Source of the DNA: CAYSSG01 sp964433635
GTDB lineage: Bacteria > Atribacterota > Phoenicimicrobiia > Phoenicimicrobiales > Stramentimicrobiaceae
Assembly: GCA_964433635.1 (NCBI GenBank)
Contig: CAYSSG010000048.1
Span: 1 to 13,125 of the forward strand
Reading direction: 5' to 3'
DNA: 13,125 bases
Shown: one piece after another, positions 1 to 4,202 of the stretch
Numbering within the stretch: the first letter of the stretch is position 1
Layout of the letters: every line of letters starts with the position of its first letter
The notes under the pieces: model-generated
The model's database searches: none
What the model saw: the letters and a program-made list of their open reading frames with translations, nothing else
Told to the model about the DNA's origin: nothing
Made by a program: the position numbers and the translations under genes

Positions 1-45
1 GGCAGAACGATTGCAGCCGGTGTTGTGACTGATGTTGTCGAGTGA
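1..45 (+). CDS. tuf: Elongation factor Tu, C-terminal 14 codons (partial)
   Basis: The window opens inside a reading frame that encodes GRTIAAGVVTDVVE and ends at TGA 43-45. This matches the conserved last strand of EF-Tu domain 3 (GGRTVGAGVVT... in most bacteria). EF-Tu is the GTPase that carries aminoacyl-tRNA to the ribosome. Only the last 14 residues are visible. The context supports the call, because tuf commonly lies just upstream of rpmG/tRNA-Trp/secE/nusG. The frame is intact to its stop. Confidence 0.85.
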   Translation, partial: GRTIAAGVVTDVVE

Positions 46-104
46 TAACGAGTTATAAGAATAAATTTTTCTTATTTAATCATTTTATGATTACAAAAAA
101 ATGG

Positions 105-127
105 ATTGAGAATCAATACATTTTTTT
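105..127 (+). terminator. Weak terminator-like hairpin after tuf
   Basis: ATTGA (105-109) pairs with TCAAT (113-117) around a GAA loop. Three bases later comes a run of seven T (121-127). The stem is short and AT-only apart from one G-C pair, so it is weak. Two other small AT-rich hairpins lie nearer tuf (55-75 and 78-92). This is the only hairpin in the tuf-rpmG gap followed by a T-run on the + strand, which makes it the best candidate for the tuf transcript end. Confidence 0.35.
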
Positions 128-152
128 GAGACTTGTGAAAATATTAAAATTG

Positions 153-197
153 AATCAACAATTAAGGCTGGGTAACACCCAGTCTTAATTGTTGATT
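153..197. repeat. 21-bp near-perfect inverted repeat (long hairpin) in the tuf-rpmG gap
   Basis: Arms 153-173 and 177-197 are complementary over 21 bp with one G-U type pair, closed by the three-base loop AAC. No T-run follows on the + strand; what follows is A-rich. On the - strand the flank is richer in T (ATTTTAATATTTT), but no - strand gene reads into it. It could be a transcript 3' end protected or processed as a hairpin, or a small palindromic element. The rest of the 310-nt gap (46-355) holds short AT-rich hairpins and the promoter at 288-316, and no ORF I would call. Confidence 0.7.
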
Positions 198-287
198 GAC
201 AGGTCAAAAAAAGACTTATTGACAGATGAAAAAAATGAATCTAACCACAAGAAAACAGGTATAAAGTAAATATTATAAATCTGTAGC

Positions 288-316
288 TTGACAGTGATGT
301 TAAAATATGTTAGATT
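288..316 (+). promoter_or_regulatory. Sigma70/SigA-type promoter for rpmG-trnW-secE-nusG
   Basis: A perfect -35 box TTGACA (288-293) is followed by a 17-bp spacer and the -10 box TAGATT (311-316, 4 of 6 matches). TGT lies directly before it at 308-310, an extended -10 element. The start of transcription is expected near 323, about 33 nt before the rpmG ATG. No other good promoter precedes rpmG, so this one likely drives rpmG, the tRNA, secE, nusG and, by read-through, rplK-rplA. Confidence 0.75.
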
Positions 317-355
317 TAATTTCGTAAATTTTTTCCGACAGTGAGGATAAAGATA

Positions 356-505
356 ATGAGAGACAGAATTGTATTAGCTTGTACAGAATGTAATCAAAGA
401 AACTATAATAGCTACAAGAATAAAAAAAATACTTCGGGAAGAATTTCTTTGAAAAAGTACTGTAAATTTTGTAAAAAACATACTTTACACAAGGAAACAA
501 AATAA
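356..505 (+). CDS. rpmG: 50S ribosomal protein L33
   Basis: This short frame encodes a 49-residue basic protein starting MRDRIVLACTECNQRNY. It has the L33 pattern of two Cys pairs, CTEC at residues 9-12 and CKFC at 36-39, so it is the zinc-binding form, and the length is typical for the family. L33 binds the large ribosomal subunit near the E site. A GAGG Shine-Dalgarno site at 343-346 lies nine bases before ATG 356. The gene is the first after the promoter at 288-316 and lies 25 nt upstream of tRNA-Trp, a common order in Gram-positive-like genomes. The stop is TAA 503-505. Confidence 0.93.
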   Translation: MRDRIVLACTECNQRNYNSYKNKKNTSGRISLKKYCKFCKKHTLHKETK

Positions 506-530
506 AAAAATCTCTTATCTTAAAAAATAC

Positions 531-606
531 AGGTCCGTAGCTCTAACGGGAGAGCACCGGACTCCAAATCCGGGGGTTGCAGGTTCAAATCCTGCCGGGC
601 CTGCCA
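531..606 (+). tRNA. trnW: tRNA-Trp (anticodon CCA)
   Basis: A full cloverleaf can be drawn. The acceptor stem is AGGTCCG (531-537) with CGGGCCT (596-602), one G-U pair. The D stem is GCTC/GAGC (540-543, 552-555). The anticodon stem is CCGGA/TCCGG (557-561, 569-573) around loop CTCCAAA, with anticodon CCA at 564-566. The T stem is GCAGG/CCTGC with loop TTCAAAT (584-590). The discriminator base is G603, as expected for bacterial tRNA-Trp, and the CCA end is encoded (604-606). It sits between rpmG and secE and must be cut from the shared transcript by RNase P and 3' processing. Confidence 0.97.
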
Positions 607-655
607 GATTTTTTAAATAAAATGTTTTATCAATAAATACAGAAAAGGTGTTTTG

Positions 656-856
656 ATGAAATTCACGCAGTTTATTACAAGATTCATTAATTTTATTAAG
701 GAATCCAGGGCAGAGCTGGGAAAAGTTACCTGGTCTAATCGAAAACAATTAATCAGCAGCACAATTGTAGTTATGATTACGGTTGCATTGGTTGCCCTTT
801 TTATAGGTATTATTGACCTTATCCTTTCTCGTGTTGTTACAATCATTTTGCAATAG
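656..856 (+). CDS. secE: Protein translocase subunit SecE
   Basis: The gene encodes a 66-residue protein with the single-helix SecE form found in most bacteria outside the enterics. An amphipathic N-terminal part with a cytoplasmic motif (ESRAELGKVTWSNRKQL, residues about 18-34) is followed by one hydrophobic membrane segment (about residues 35-62). SecE clamps SecY in the SecYEG channel of the cytoplasmic membrane. The frame could begin at TTG 653, but the Shine-Dalgarno AAAGGTG (644-650) leaves only two bases to that codon and five to ATG 656, so ATG is chosen. A 7-bp hairpin (858-880) follows the stop, and nusG lies downstream as in most bacteria. Confidence 0.93.
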   Translation: MKFTQFITRFINFIKESRAELGKVTWSNRKQLISSTIVVMITVALVALFIGIIDLILSRVVTIILQ

Positions 857-923
857 CAATCATCAATCATTCTGATGATTAAATCCATAGGTAATTTCTG
901 TATTTGGAGAGTGGTGATTCATT

Positions 924-1460
924 ATTAAGTCTACTGAAGAAAAAAAATGGTATGTAGTTCATACCTATTCCGGATATGAAAATAAAGTAAAAGCAAACCT
1001 TGAACATCGGGTAAACACAATGGGGATGAAAGACCAGATATTTCAGGTCTTAATTCCTACTGAAAGGGTATTGGAAACAAAATCCGGAAAAAAGAGATAT
1101 GTTCAAAAAAAGGTTTTTCCGGGTTATGTGGTAGTAGAAATGAAATTGAACAATGAATCATGGTTTGCTGTGAGAAATACGCCGGGGGTTACCAGATTTG
1201 TGGGTTCAGGTGGAAAACCTATTGCGCTAAACGAGAATGAAATCAGAAATATCCTGAAACAAATGGGTAAAGGCGAAAAGAAACCAAAGATTGACATTGG
1301 TATCGGTACAAGTGTAAATATTATTACCGGCCCGTTTACTGGTTACACGGGTAAAGTAAGAGAAATTGATAGTCAGAAGGGGAAACTTAAAGTTTTTCTG
1401 ACAATTTTTGGCAGAGAAACATCAGTAGAATTAGAATTTACAGATGTAGAGAAATACTGA
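924..1460 (+). CDS. nusG: Transcription termination/antitermination factor NusG, probable AUU start
   Basis: The protein is about 178 residues. The NGN domain begins EEKKWYVVHTYSGYENKVK and continues through KKVFPGYVVVEM and RNTPGVTRFVG. A KOW domain follows at the end (VNIITGPFTGYTGKVREID... and FGRETSVELEF). NusG binds the RNA polymerase clamp and affects pausing, Rho action and coupling to the ribosome. The first ATG in frame is at 1020 and would remove the conserved first strand and helix of NGN. Upstream, the frame is open only to TGA 915-917, and its codons are TTC ATT ATT AAG TCT ACT GAA GAA. The best start is therefore ATT 924, six bases after GGTGA (913-917) with GGAG at 906-909; ATT 921 is the alternative. 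A one-base indel error allowing GTG 914 to start the gene cannot be excluded. Gene identity is certain; the start is not. Confidence 0.9.
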   Translation: MKSTEEKKWYVVHTYSGYENKVKANLEHRVNTMGMKDQIFQVLIPTERVLETKSGKKRYVQKKVFPGYVVVEMKLNNESWFAVRNTPGVTRFVGSGGKPIALNENEIRNILKQMGKGEKKPKIDIGIGTSVNIITGPFTGYTGKVREIDSQKGKLKVFLTIFGRETSVELEFTDVEKY

Positions 1461-1517
1461 ATATAAAAAGAAATATTATTGAGCCGTAATAAGGTAAAAG
1501 GTAGGGGTGTGAAATAG

Positions 1518-1940
1518 ATGGCTAAGAAAATTATTACAAATATAAAATTGCAGATTCCTGCTGGAGCAGCAAATCCTGCTCCGCCGGTAGGACCTGCCCT
1601 GGGGCAGCATGGCTTAAATATTATGGAATTCTGCAAAGCATTCAATGCTAAAACCAAACAGGATATTGGGACAATTATTCCGGTTATTATTACTGTCTAC
1701 CAGGATCGTTCTTTTGATTTTATCTGTAAAAAACCACCTGTGTCATTTCTGCTGAAAGAAGCTGCGAAAATTGAAAAAGGTTCATCTGAACCCAATAAAA
1801 ATAAGGTTGCAAAAATCAGTCGTACTAAAGTACGTGAGATTGCTGAAATAAAAATGCCTGACCTTAATGCTAATGATATTGAAAATGCAATGAAAATTGT
1901 AGAGGGAACTGCCCGGAGTATGGGTATTGAGATTGAATAA
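1518..1940 (+). CDS. rplK: 50S ribosomal protein L11
   Basis: The protein has 140 residues, against 141-142 usual for the family. The N-terminal domain carries the proline-rich hinge and thiostrepton-region motif IPAGAANPAPPVGPALGQ (about residues 13-30), then GLNIMEFCKAFN. The C-terminal domain (about 70-140) includes KVAKISRTKVREIAEIKM and ends GTARSMGIEIE, the part that binds the GTPase-centre rRNA. L11 lies at the base of the L10-L12 stalk, helps factor-dependent GTP hydrolysis, and is needed for RelA activation in species that have it. ATG 1518 follows AGGGGTG (1503-1509) at an eight-base distance. It lies 57 nt after nusG with no terminator between, so it is likely in the same transcript. 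Confidence 0.96.
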   Translation: MAKKIITNIKLQIPAGAANPAPPVGPALGQHGLNIMEFCKAFNAKTKQDIGTIIPVIITVYQDRSFDFICKKPPVSFLLKEAAKIEKGSSEPNKNKVAKISRTKVREIAEIKMPDLNANDIENAMKIVEGTARSMGIEIE

Positions 1941-1995
1941 CCTTTATGATGAGATAAGCAATTGCTCGATAACCAGGTAGCTCATTTATAGAGAA

Positions 1996-2023
1996 GTGGG
2001 AGGATAAATTCCAGTACAACCAC
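1996..2023 (+). promoter_or_regulatory. Possible L1-binding mRNA element before rplA
   Basis: GTGG (1996-1999) can pair with CCAC (2020-2023), and GGA (2002-2004) with TCC (2010-2012), leaving an uneven internal loop with GA on one side and seven bases on the other. The strand GTGGGAGG (1996-2003) matches the GGUGGGAG strand of the L1 site in 23S rRNA. The opposite strand matches the known site poorly. The element ends directly before the rplA Shine-Dalgarno (2024-2030). L1 feedback on its own operon is well known, but here the site is only suggested. Confidence 0.25.
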
Positions 2024-2035
2024 AAGGAGGAACAT

Positions 2036-2749
2036 ATGGTTAAAAAACGAGGGAAAAAGTATTTAGAAACTGAAAAAAAGCATGATAGAACAAAATTATA
2101 CACGATTGAAGAAGCCGTTAAATTAGCCAAAGAATTAAGTTGGGCAAAGTTTAATGAATCAGTTGATGCGGCAATCAAACTTGGTGTTAACACTCGTCGT
2201 TCTGAAGAGCAGGTAAGAGGTGCTGTTGATTTACCGCACGGTACAGGTAAGGACATAAAAGTAGTTGTTTTTGCCCAGGCAGACAAAGCGAAGGATGCTG
2301 AGGAAGCAGGTGCTGATTATTTTGGTGGCGAGGAATTAGCCGATAAAATCCTGAAGGGATGGACGGATTTTGATGCAGTTGTTGCTACTCCGGATATGAT
2401 GAAAGTTGTTGGTAAACTGGGACGTGTTTTAGGACCCAGAGGATTGATGCCTAATCCAAAGGTCGGTACTGTAACCTTTGATATCAAGGAAGCTGTGTTA
2501 TCAGTAAAGAAAGGAAAAATAGAGTACAGAGCTGATCGTTTTGGAATTATTCATTCCATGATTGGCAAACTTGACTTTTCTGAAGAAAAATTAATTGATA
2601 ACTTTAATGCTCTTATTGAAGCGATCTTAAAGGCAAAGCCTGCTTCATCCAAAGGCCGATACTTACTGAGTGCTTCAATTTCTTCTACAATGGGACCGGG
2701 CATCAGACTGGATACAATGAAAATAATAAGCGGAACTGAAAGAAAATAA
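2036..2749 (+). CDS. rplA: 50S ribosomal protein L1
   Basis: The protein has 237 residues, close to the usual 229-235. It begins with the basic segment MVKKRGKKYLETEKKHDRTK and the conserved YTIEEAVKLAKE helix. Next come the RNA-contact region ESVDAAIKLGVNTRRSEEQVRG (domain I) and domain II with GPRGLMPNPKVGTVT (residues 133-147). The end SSTMGPGIRLDTMKI is the second conserved RNA-binding loop. L1 forms the mobile stalk that guides the deacylated tRNA from the E site and often represses its own mRNA. AAGGAGG (2024-2030) lies five bases before ATG 2036. It follows rplK by 95 nt, and an L10 leader with an attenuator separates it from rplJ. Confidence 0.96.
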   Translation: MVKKRGKKYLETEKKHDRTKLYTIEEAVKLAKELSWAKFNESVDAAIKLGVNTRRSEEQVRGAVDLPHGTGKDIKVVVFAQADKAKDAEEAGADYFGGEELADKILKGWTDFDAVVATPDMMKVVGKLGRVLGPRGLMPNPKVGTVTFDIKEAVLSVKKGKIEYRADRFGIIHSMIGKLDFSEEKLIDNFNALIEAILKAKPASSKGRYLLSASISSTMGPGIRLDTMKIISGTERK

Positions 2750-2794
2750 ATCAAAAGATCTAAAAATTCAATTGAATAATTTAGTAAAAATGAT

Positions 2795-2900
2795 CCTTAG
2801 ATAGCAGGTATCAAATAGATTTAATTGGTTTTATCCAACCTGCTGAGGAATAGGTTCTATGTAAGAAAAATGGATATCCTTTCCTGTCTAGGGGAAGGAT
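2795..2900 (+). promoter_or_regulatory. L10 leader: autoregulatory mRNA element for rplJ-rplL
   Basis: The 186-nt gap between rplA and rplJ contains the expected L10 leader. GCAGG (2804-2808) pairs with CCTGC (2839-2843). Below it CCTTA (2795-2799) pairs with TGAGG (2844-2848), leaving GATA unpaired on one side in kink-turn fashion. Inside, TTGG (2825-2828) pairs with CCAA (2835-2838). L10(L12)4 binding to such a site is known to repress rplJL in Bacillus and E. coli. A terminator follows at 2876-2904. AGGAA-T-AGG (2846-2854) can instead pair with CCTTTCCT (2878-2885), which breaks both the lower L10 helix and the terminator stem. So the layout gives a plausible switch; the switching itself is inferred. 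Confidence 0.8.
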
Positions 2901-2904
2901 TTTT
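2876..2904 (+). terminator. Intrinsic attenuator in the rplJ leader
   Basis: ATCCTTTCC (2876-2884) pairs with GGGAAGGAT (2892-2900), nine pairs including one G-U, around a seven-base loop. TTTT follows at 2901-2904, then more T-rich sequence. It stands 32 nt before the TTG start of rplJ and directly after the L10-binding structure, so it is best read as the attenuator controlled by L10, not as a full operon end. Confidence 0.8.
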
Positions 2905-2935
2905 AATTTAATTTACCCTGAAAGGTGGGATTTAA

Positions 2936-3472
2936 TTGCCGATTAATAAGGAAAGTAAGAAGTTAATTGTTCAGGAATTGGAAGATGAATTGAAGGAATC
3001 ATCGGGGATTGTTTTAACTGACTATAAGGGGCTTGACGTACAGAAAATCAATCAATTAAGGAATGAATTAAGAGAAAAGAAAATAAAATACAAAGTTTAT
3101 AAGAATACGCTGATACAATTAGCGGCTAAAGAAACTGATTTGGAAGAGTTCAGTAACAATTTATCCGGATGCACCGCTATTGCTTTTTCCAAGGATGAAC
3201 CGATACTAACTGTTAAAATATTACATCAGTTTTCACGGGAAAACAAAGAAATCTTCAGATTAAAAAGGGCATTGATCGAAGGTAAGATATTTTTTGAAGA
3301 TCAATTAGAAAAAATAGCTAATTTACCTTCTAAAGAAGAACTCCTGTCGCTCTTACTGGGAAATTTGAAATCTCCTATTAATACATTTGTCTACATTTTA
3401 AAATCACCTATTGCAGGTTTAATCAATGTCATTAACCAGATTAAAGAGCAAAAAGAGAAAGTGGATGCCTGA
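2936..3472 (+). CDS. rplJ: 50S ribosomal protein L10
   Basis: The protein has 178 residues (family usually 165-180), beginning MPINKESKKLIVQELEDELKE. The rRNA- and L11-binding domain includes VLTDYKGLDVQKINQLRNEL and KYKVYKNTLIQLA (about residues 27-65). The segment up to about residue 135 completes the globular part. The C-terminal helix (INTFVYILKSPIAGLINVIN, then a charged tail) is the platform for L12 dimers. L10 anchors L12 to the large subunit and, with L12, likely represses translation or read-through of this mRNA through the leader upstream. The start is TTG 2936, seven bases after AAAGGTGG (2921-2928); no ATG fits. rplL follows after 67 nt. Confidence 0.95.
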   Translation: MPINKESKKLIVQELEDELKESSGIVLTDYKGLDVQKINQLRNELREKKIKYKVYKNTLIQLAAKETDLEEFSNNLSGCTAIAFSKDEPILTVKILHQFSRENKEIFRLKRALIEGKIFFEDQLEKIANLPSKEELLSLLLGNLKSPINTFVYILKSPIAGLINVINQIKEQKEKVDA

Positions 3473-3539
3473 ATACTTATAAATTATAATCTTGATAAAA
3501 ATTGAATGATGCTAAAAAAATTGAAAGGAGGTGAAAATA

Positions 3540-4034
3540 TTGGCTGAAAAAAAGACAGAAAAGCAAGAAGAAAAAAAAACAACTTCCAAGACACTGCAGG
3601 ATGAAAATACAGGCAAAGTAGAAGATAAAAAAAGTTCCAAAGAGGCTGAGAAAAGCAGCATTGTTGATGAAATCATGCAGAAAGTAGAAAAACTGACAGT
3701 TTTGGAATTATCGGATTTAGTAAAAGCTCTGGAAAATAAATTCGGTGTGAGTGCTGCCGTACCGATTGCTGCACAATCATCTATGCCTGCCCAAAGCAGT
3801 GATGCTCCTAAAGAAGAAGAAAAAACAGAGTTTGATGTTATATTAAAGAATATAGGATCTGATAAAATTAAAGTTATCAAAGAAGTAAGGGCCGCTACTG
3901 GCCTGGGATTGAAAGAATCAAAGGATCTTGTGGAAGGTGCACCTAAAGCAGTAAAAGAAAAAATTGAGAAAAAAGAAGCTGAAGCACTAAAGGAAAAATT
4001 AGAGGCTGTTGGTGCAACGGTTGAGATTAAATAA
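3540..4034 (+). CDS. rplL: 50S ribosomal protein L7/L12 with long charged N-terminal extension
   Basis: The protein has 164 residues, against about 120-130 in most bacteria. Residues 40-72 match the normal N-terminal dimerisation domain (SIVDEIMQKVEKLTVLELSD, then LVKALENKFGVSAA). A short hinge follows (about 73-94). Residues 95-164 are the C-terminal factor-binding domain, with KIKVIKEVRAATGLGLKESK and LVEGAPKAVKE. The first 38 or so residues are extra, rich in Lys and Glu, and look disordered. L12 dimers recruit translation GTPases to the ribosome. TTG 3540 is chosen because AAGGAGGTGA (3525-3534) lies five bases before it; GTG 3531 overlaps that site. No later start keeps the dimerisation domain, so the extension seems real. 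A terminator follows at 4104-4145. Confidence 0.94.
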   Translation: MAEKKTEKQEEKKTTSKTLQDENTGKVEDKKSSKEAEKSSIVDEIMQKVEKLTVLELSDLVKALENKFGVSAAVPIAAQSSMPAQSSDAPKEEEKTEFDVILKNIGSDKIKVIKEVRAATGLGLKESKDLVEGAPKAVKEKIEKKEAEALKEKLEAVGATVEIK

Positions 4035-4038
4035 GAGA

Positions 4039-4093
4039 ATCAGATTTTCAGAATTGGAGACTGCATTTGTTTCCAGAAGTAATGATTTCTGAT
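4039..4093 (+). other. Nested stem-loop in the rplL-rpoB gap
   Basis: ATCAGA (4039-4044) pairs with TCTGAT (4088-4093), and inside it TGGAGAC (4055-4061) pairs with GTTTCCA (4069-4075) with one G-U pair. It lies between the rplL stop and the terminator. In E. coli the same gap holds an RNase III processing hairpin; a similar role here is only a guess. Confidence 0.3.
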
Positions 4094-4103
4094 AATCATA
4101 AAA

Positions 4104-4145
4104 AAGAAGATACCTATACAACAATAGGTATCTTCTTGACTTTTT
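4104..4145 (+). terminator. Intrinsic terminator after rplL
   Basis: AAGAAGATACCTAT (4104-4117) and ATAGGTATCTTCTT (4124-4137) form a perfect 14-bp stem with a six-base loop ACAACA. GAC and five T (4141-4145) follow. The T-run starts three bases after the stem, which may weaken termination and let some transcripts read into rpoB. The A-run before the stem would allow some function on the - strand, but no - strand gene needs it. Confidence 0.8.
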
Positions 4146-4164
4146 ATTGAAGTAATGTTATCAT
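4136..4164 (+). promoter_or_regulatory. Strong promoter for rpoB-rpoC, overlapping the rplL terminator
   Basis: The -35 box TTGACT (4136-4141, 5 of 6) is followed by a 17-bp spacer and the -10 box TATCAT (4159-4164, 5 of 6), with TGT directly before it (4156-4158) as an extended -10. Transcription should start near 4171, leaving a leader of about 32 nt before rpoB ATG 4203. The first two bases of the -35 box are the last two bases of the terminator stem, so the end of one transcript and the start of the next share DNA. Confidence 0.8.
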
Positions 4165-4202
4165 ACTAATTTGCATATATCTAAAAAAGGTTGGTGATTT
4201 AA

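Noticed and set aside
653..655. TTG 653 as the secE start
   Set aside because: Only two bases separate it from the Shine-Dalgarno, while ATG 656 has five; ATG fits the family start better.
515..748. Minus-strand frame across the tRNA and secE
   Set aside because: It is antisense to tRNA-Trp and secE, so it is a shadow frame; its resemblance to often-annotated hypothetical proteins comes from the tRNA complement.
858..880. Hairpin AATCATC/GATGATT between secE and nusG as a terminator
   Set aside because: Seven mostly A-T pairs and no T-run; secE and nusG are expected to be co-transcribed.
904..954. Short frame from TTG 904 through the A-run, which could reach nusG by a frameshift in the eight A (940-947)
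   Set aside because: Programmed slippage is possible in an A-run, but the peptide it gives is unlike NusG N-termini, and the direct frame already encodes the expected EEKKW start.
1870..2286. Minus-strand 138-codon frame opposite rplK/rplA
   Set aside because: It lies opposite conserved genes, has no Shine-Dalgarno site and no recognisable domain.
3462..3490. Possible rplL-specific promoter with perfect TATAAT at 3485-3490
   Set aside because: The -35 position (TGGATG, 3462-3467) matches only three of six and there is no extended -10. AT-rich gaps give TATAAT by chance.
3531..3533. GTG 3531 as the rplL start
   Set aside because: It lies inside the Shine-Dalgarno AAGGAGGTGA and so has no ribosome binding site of its own; TTG 3540 is well placed.
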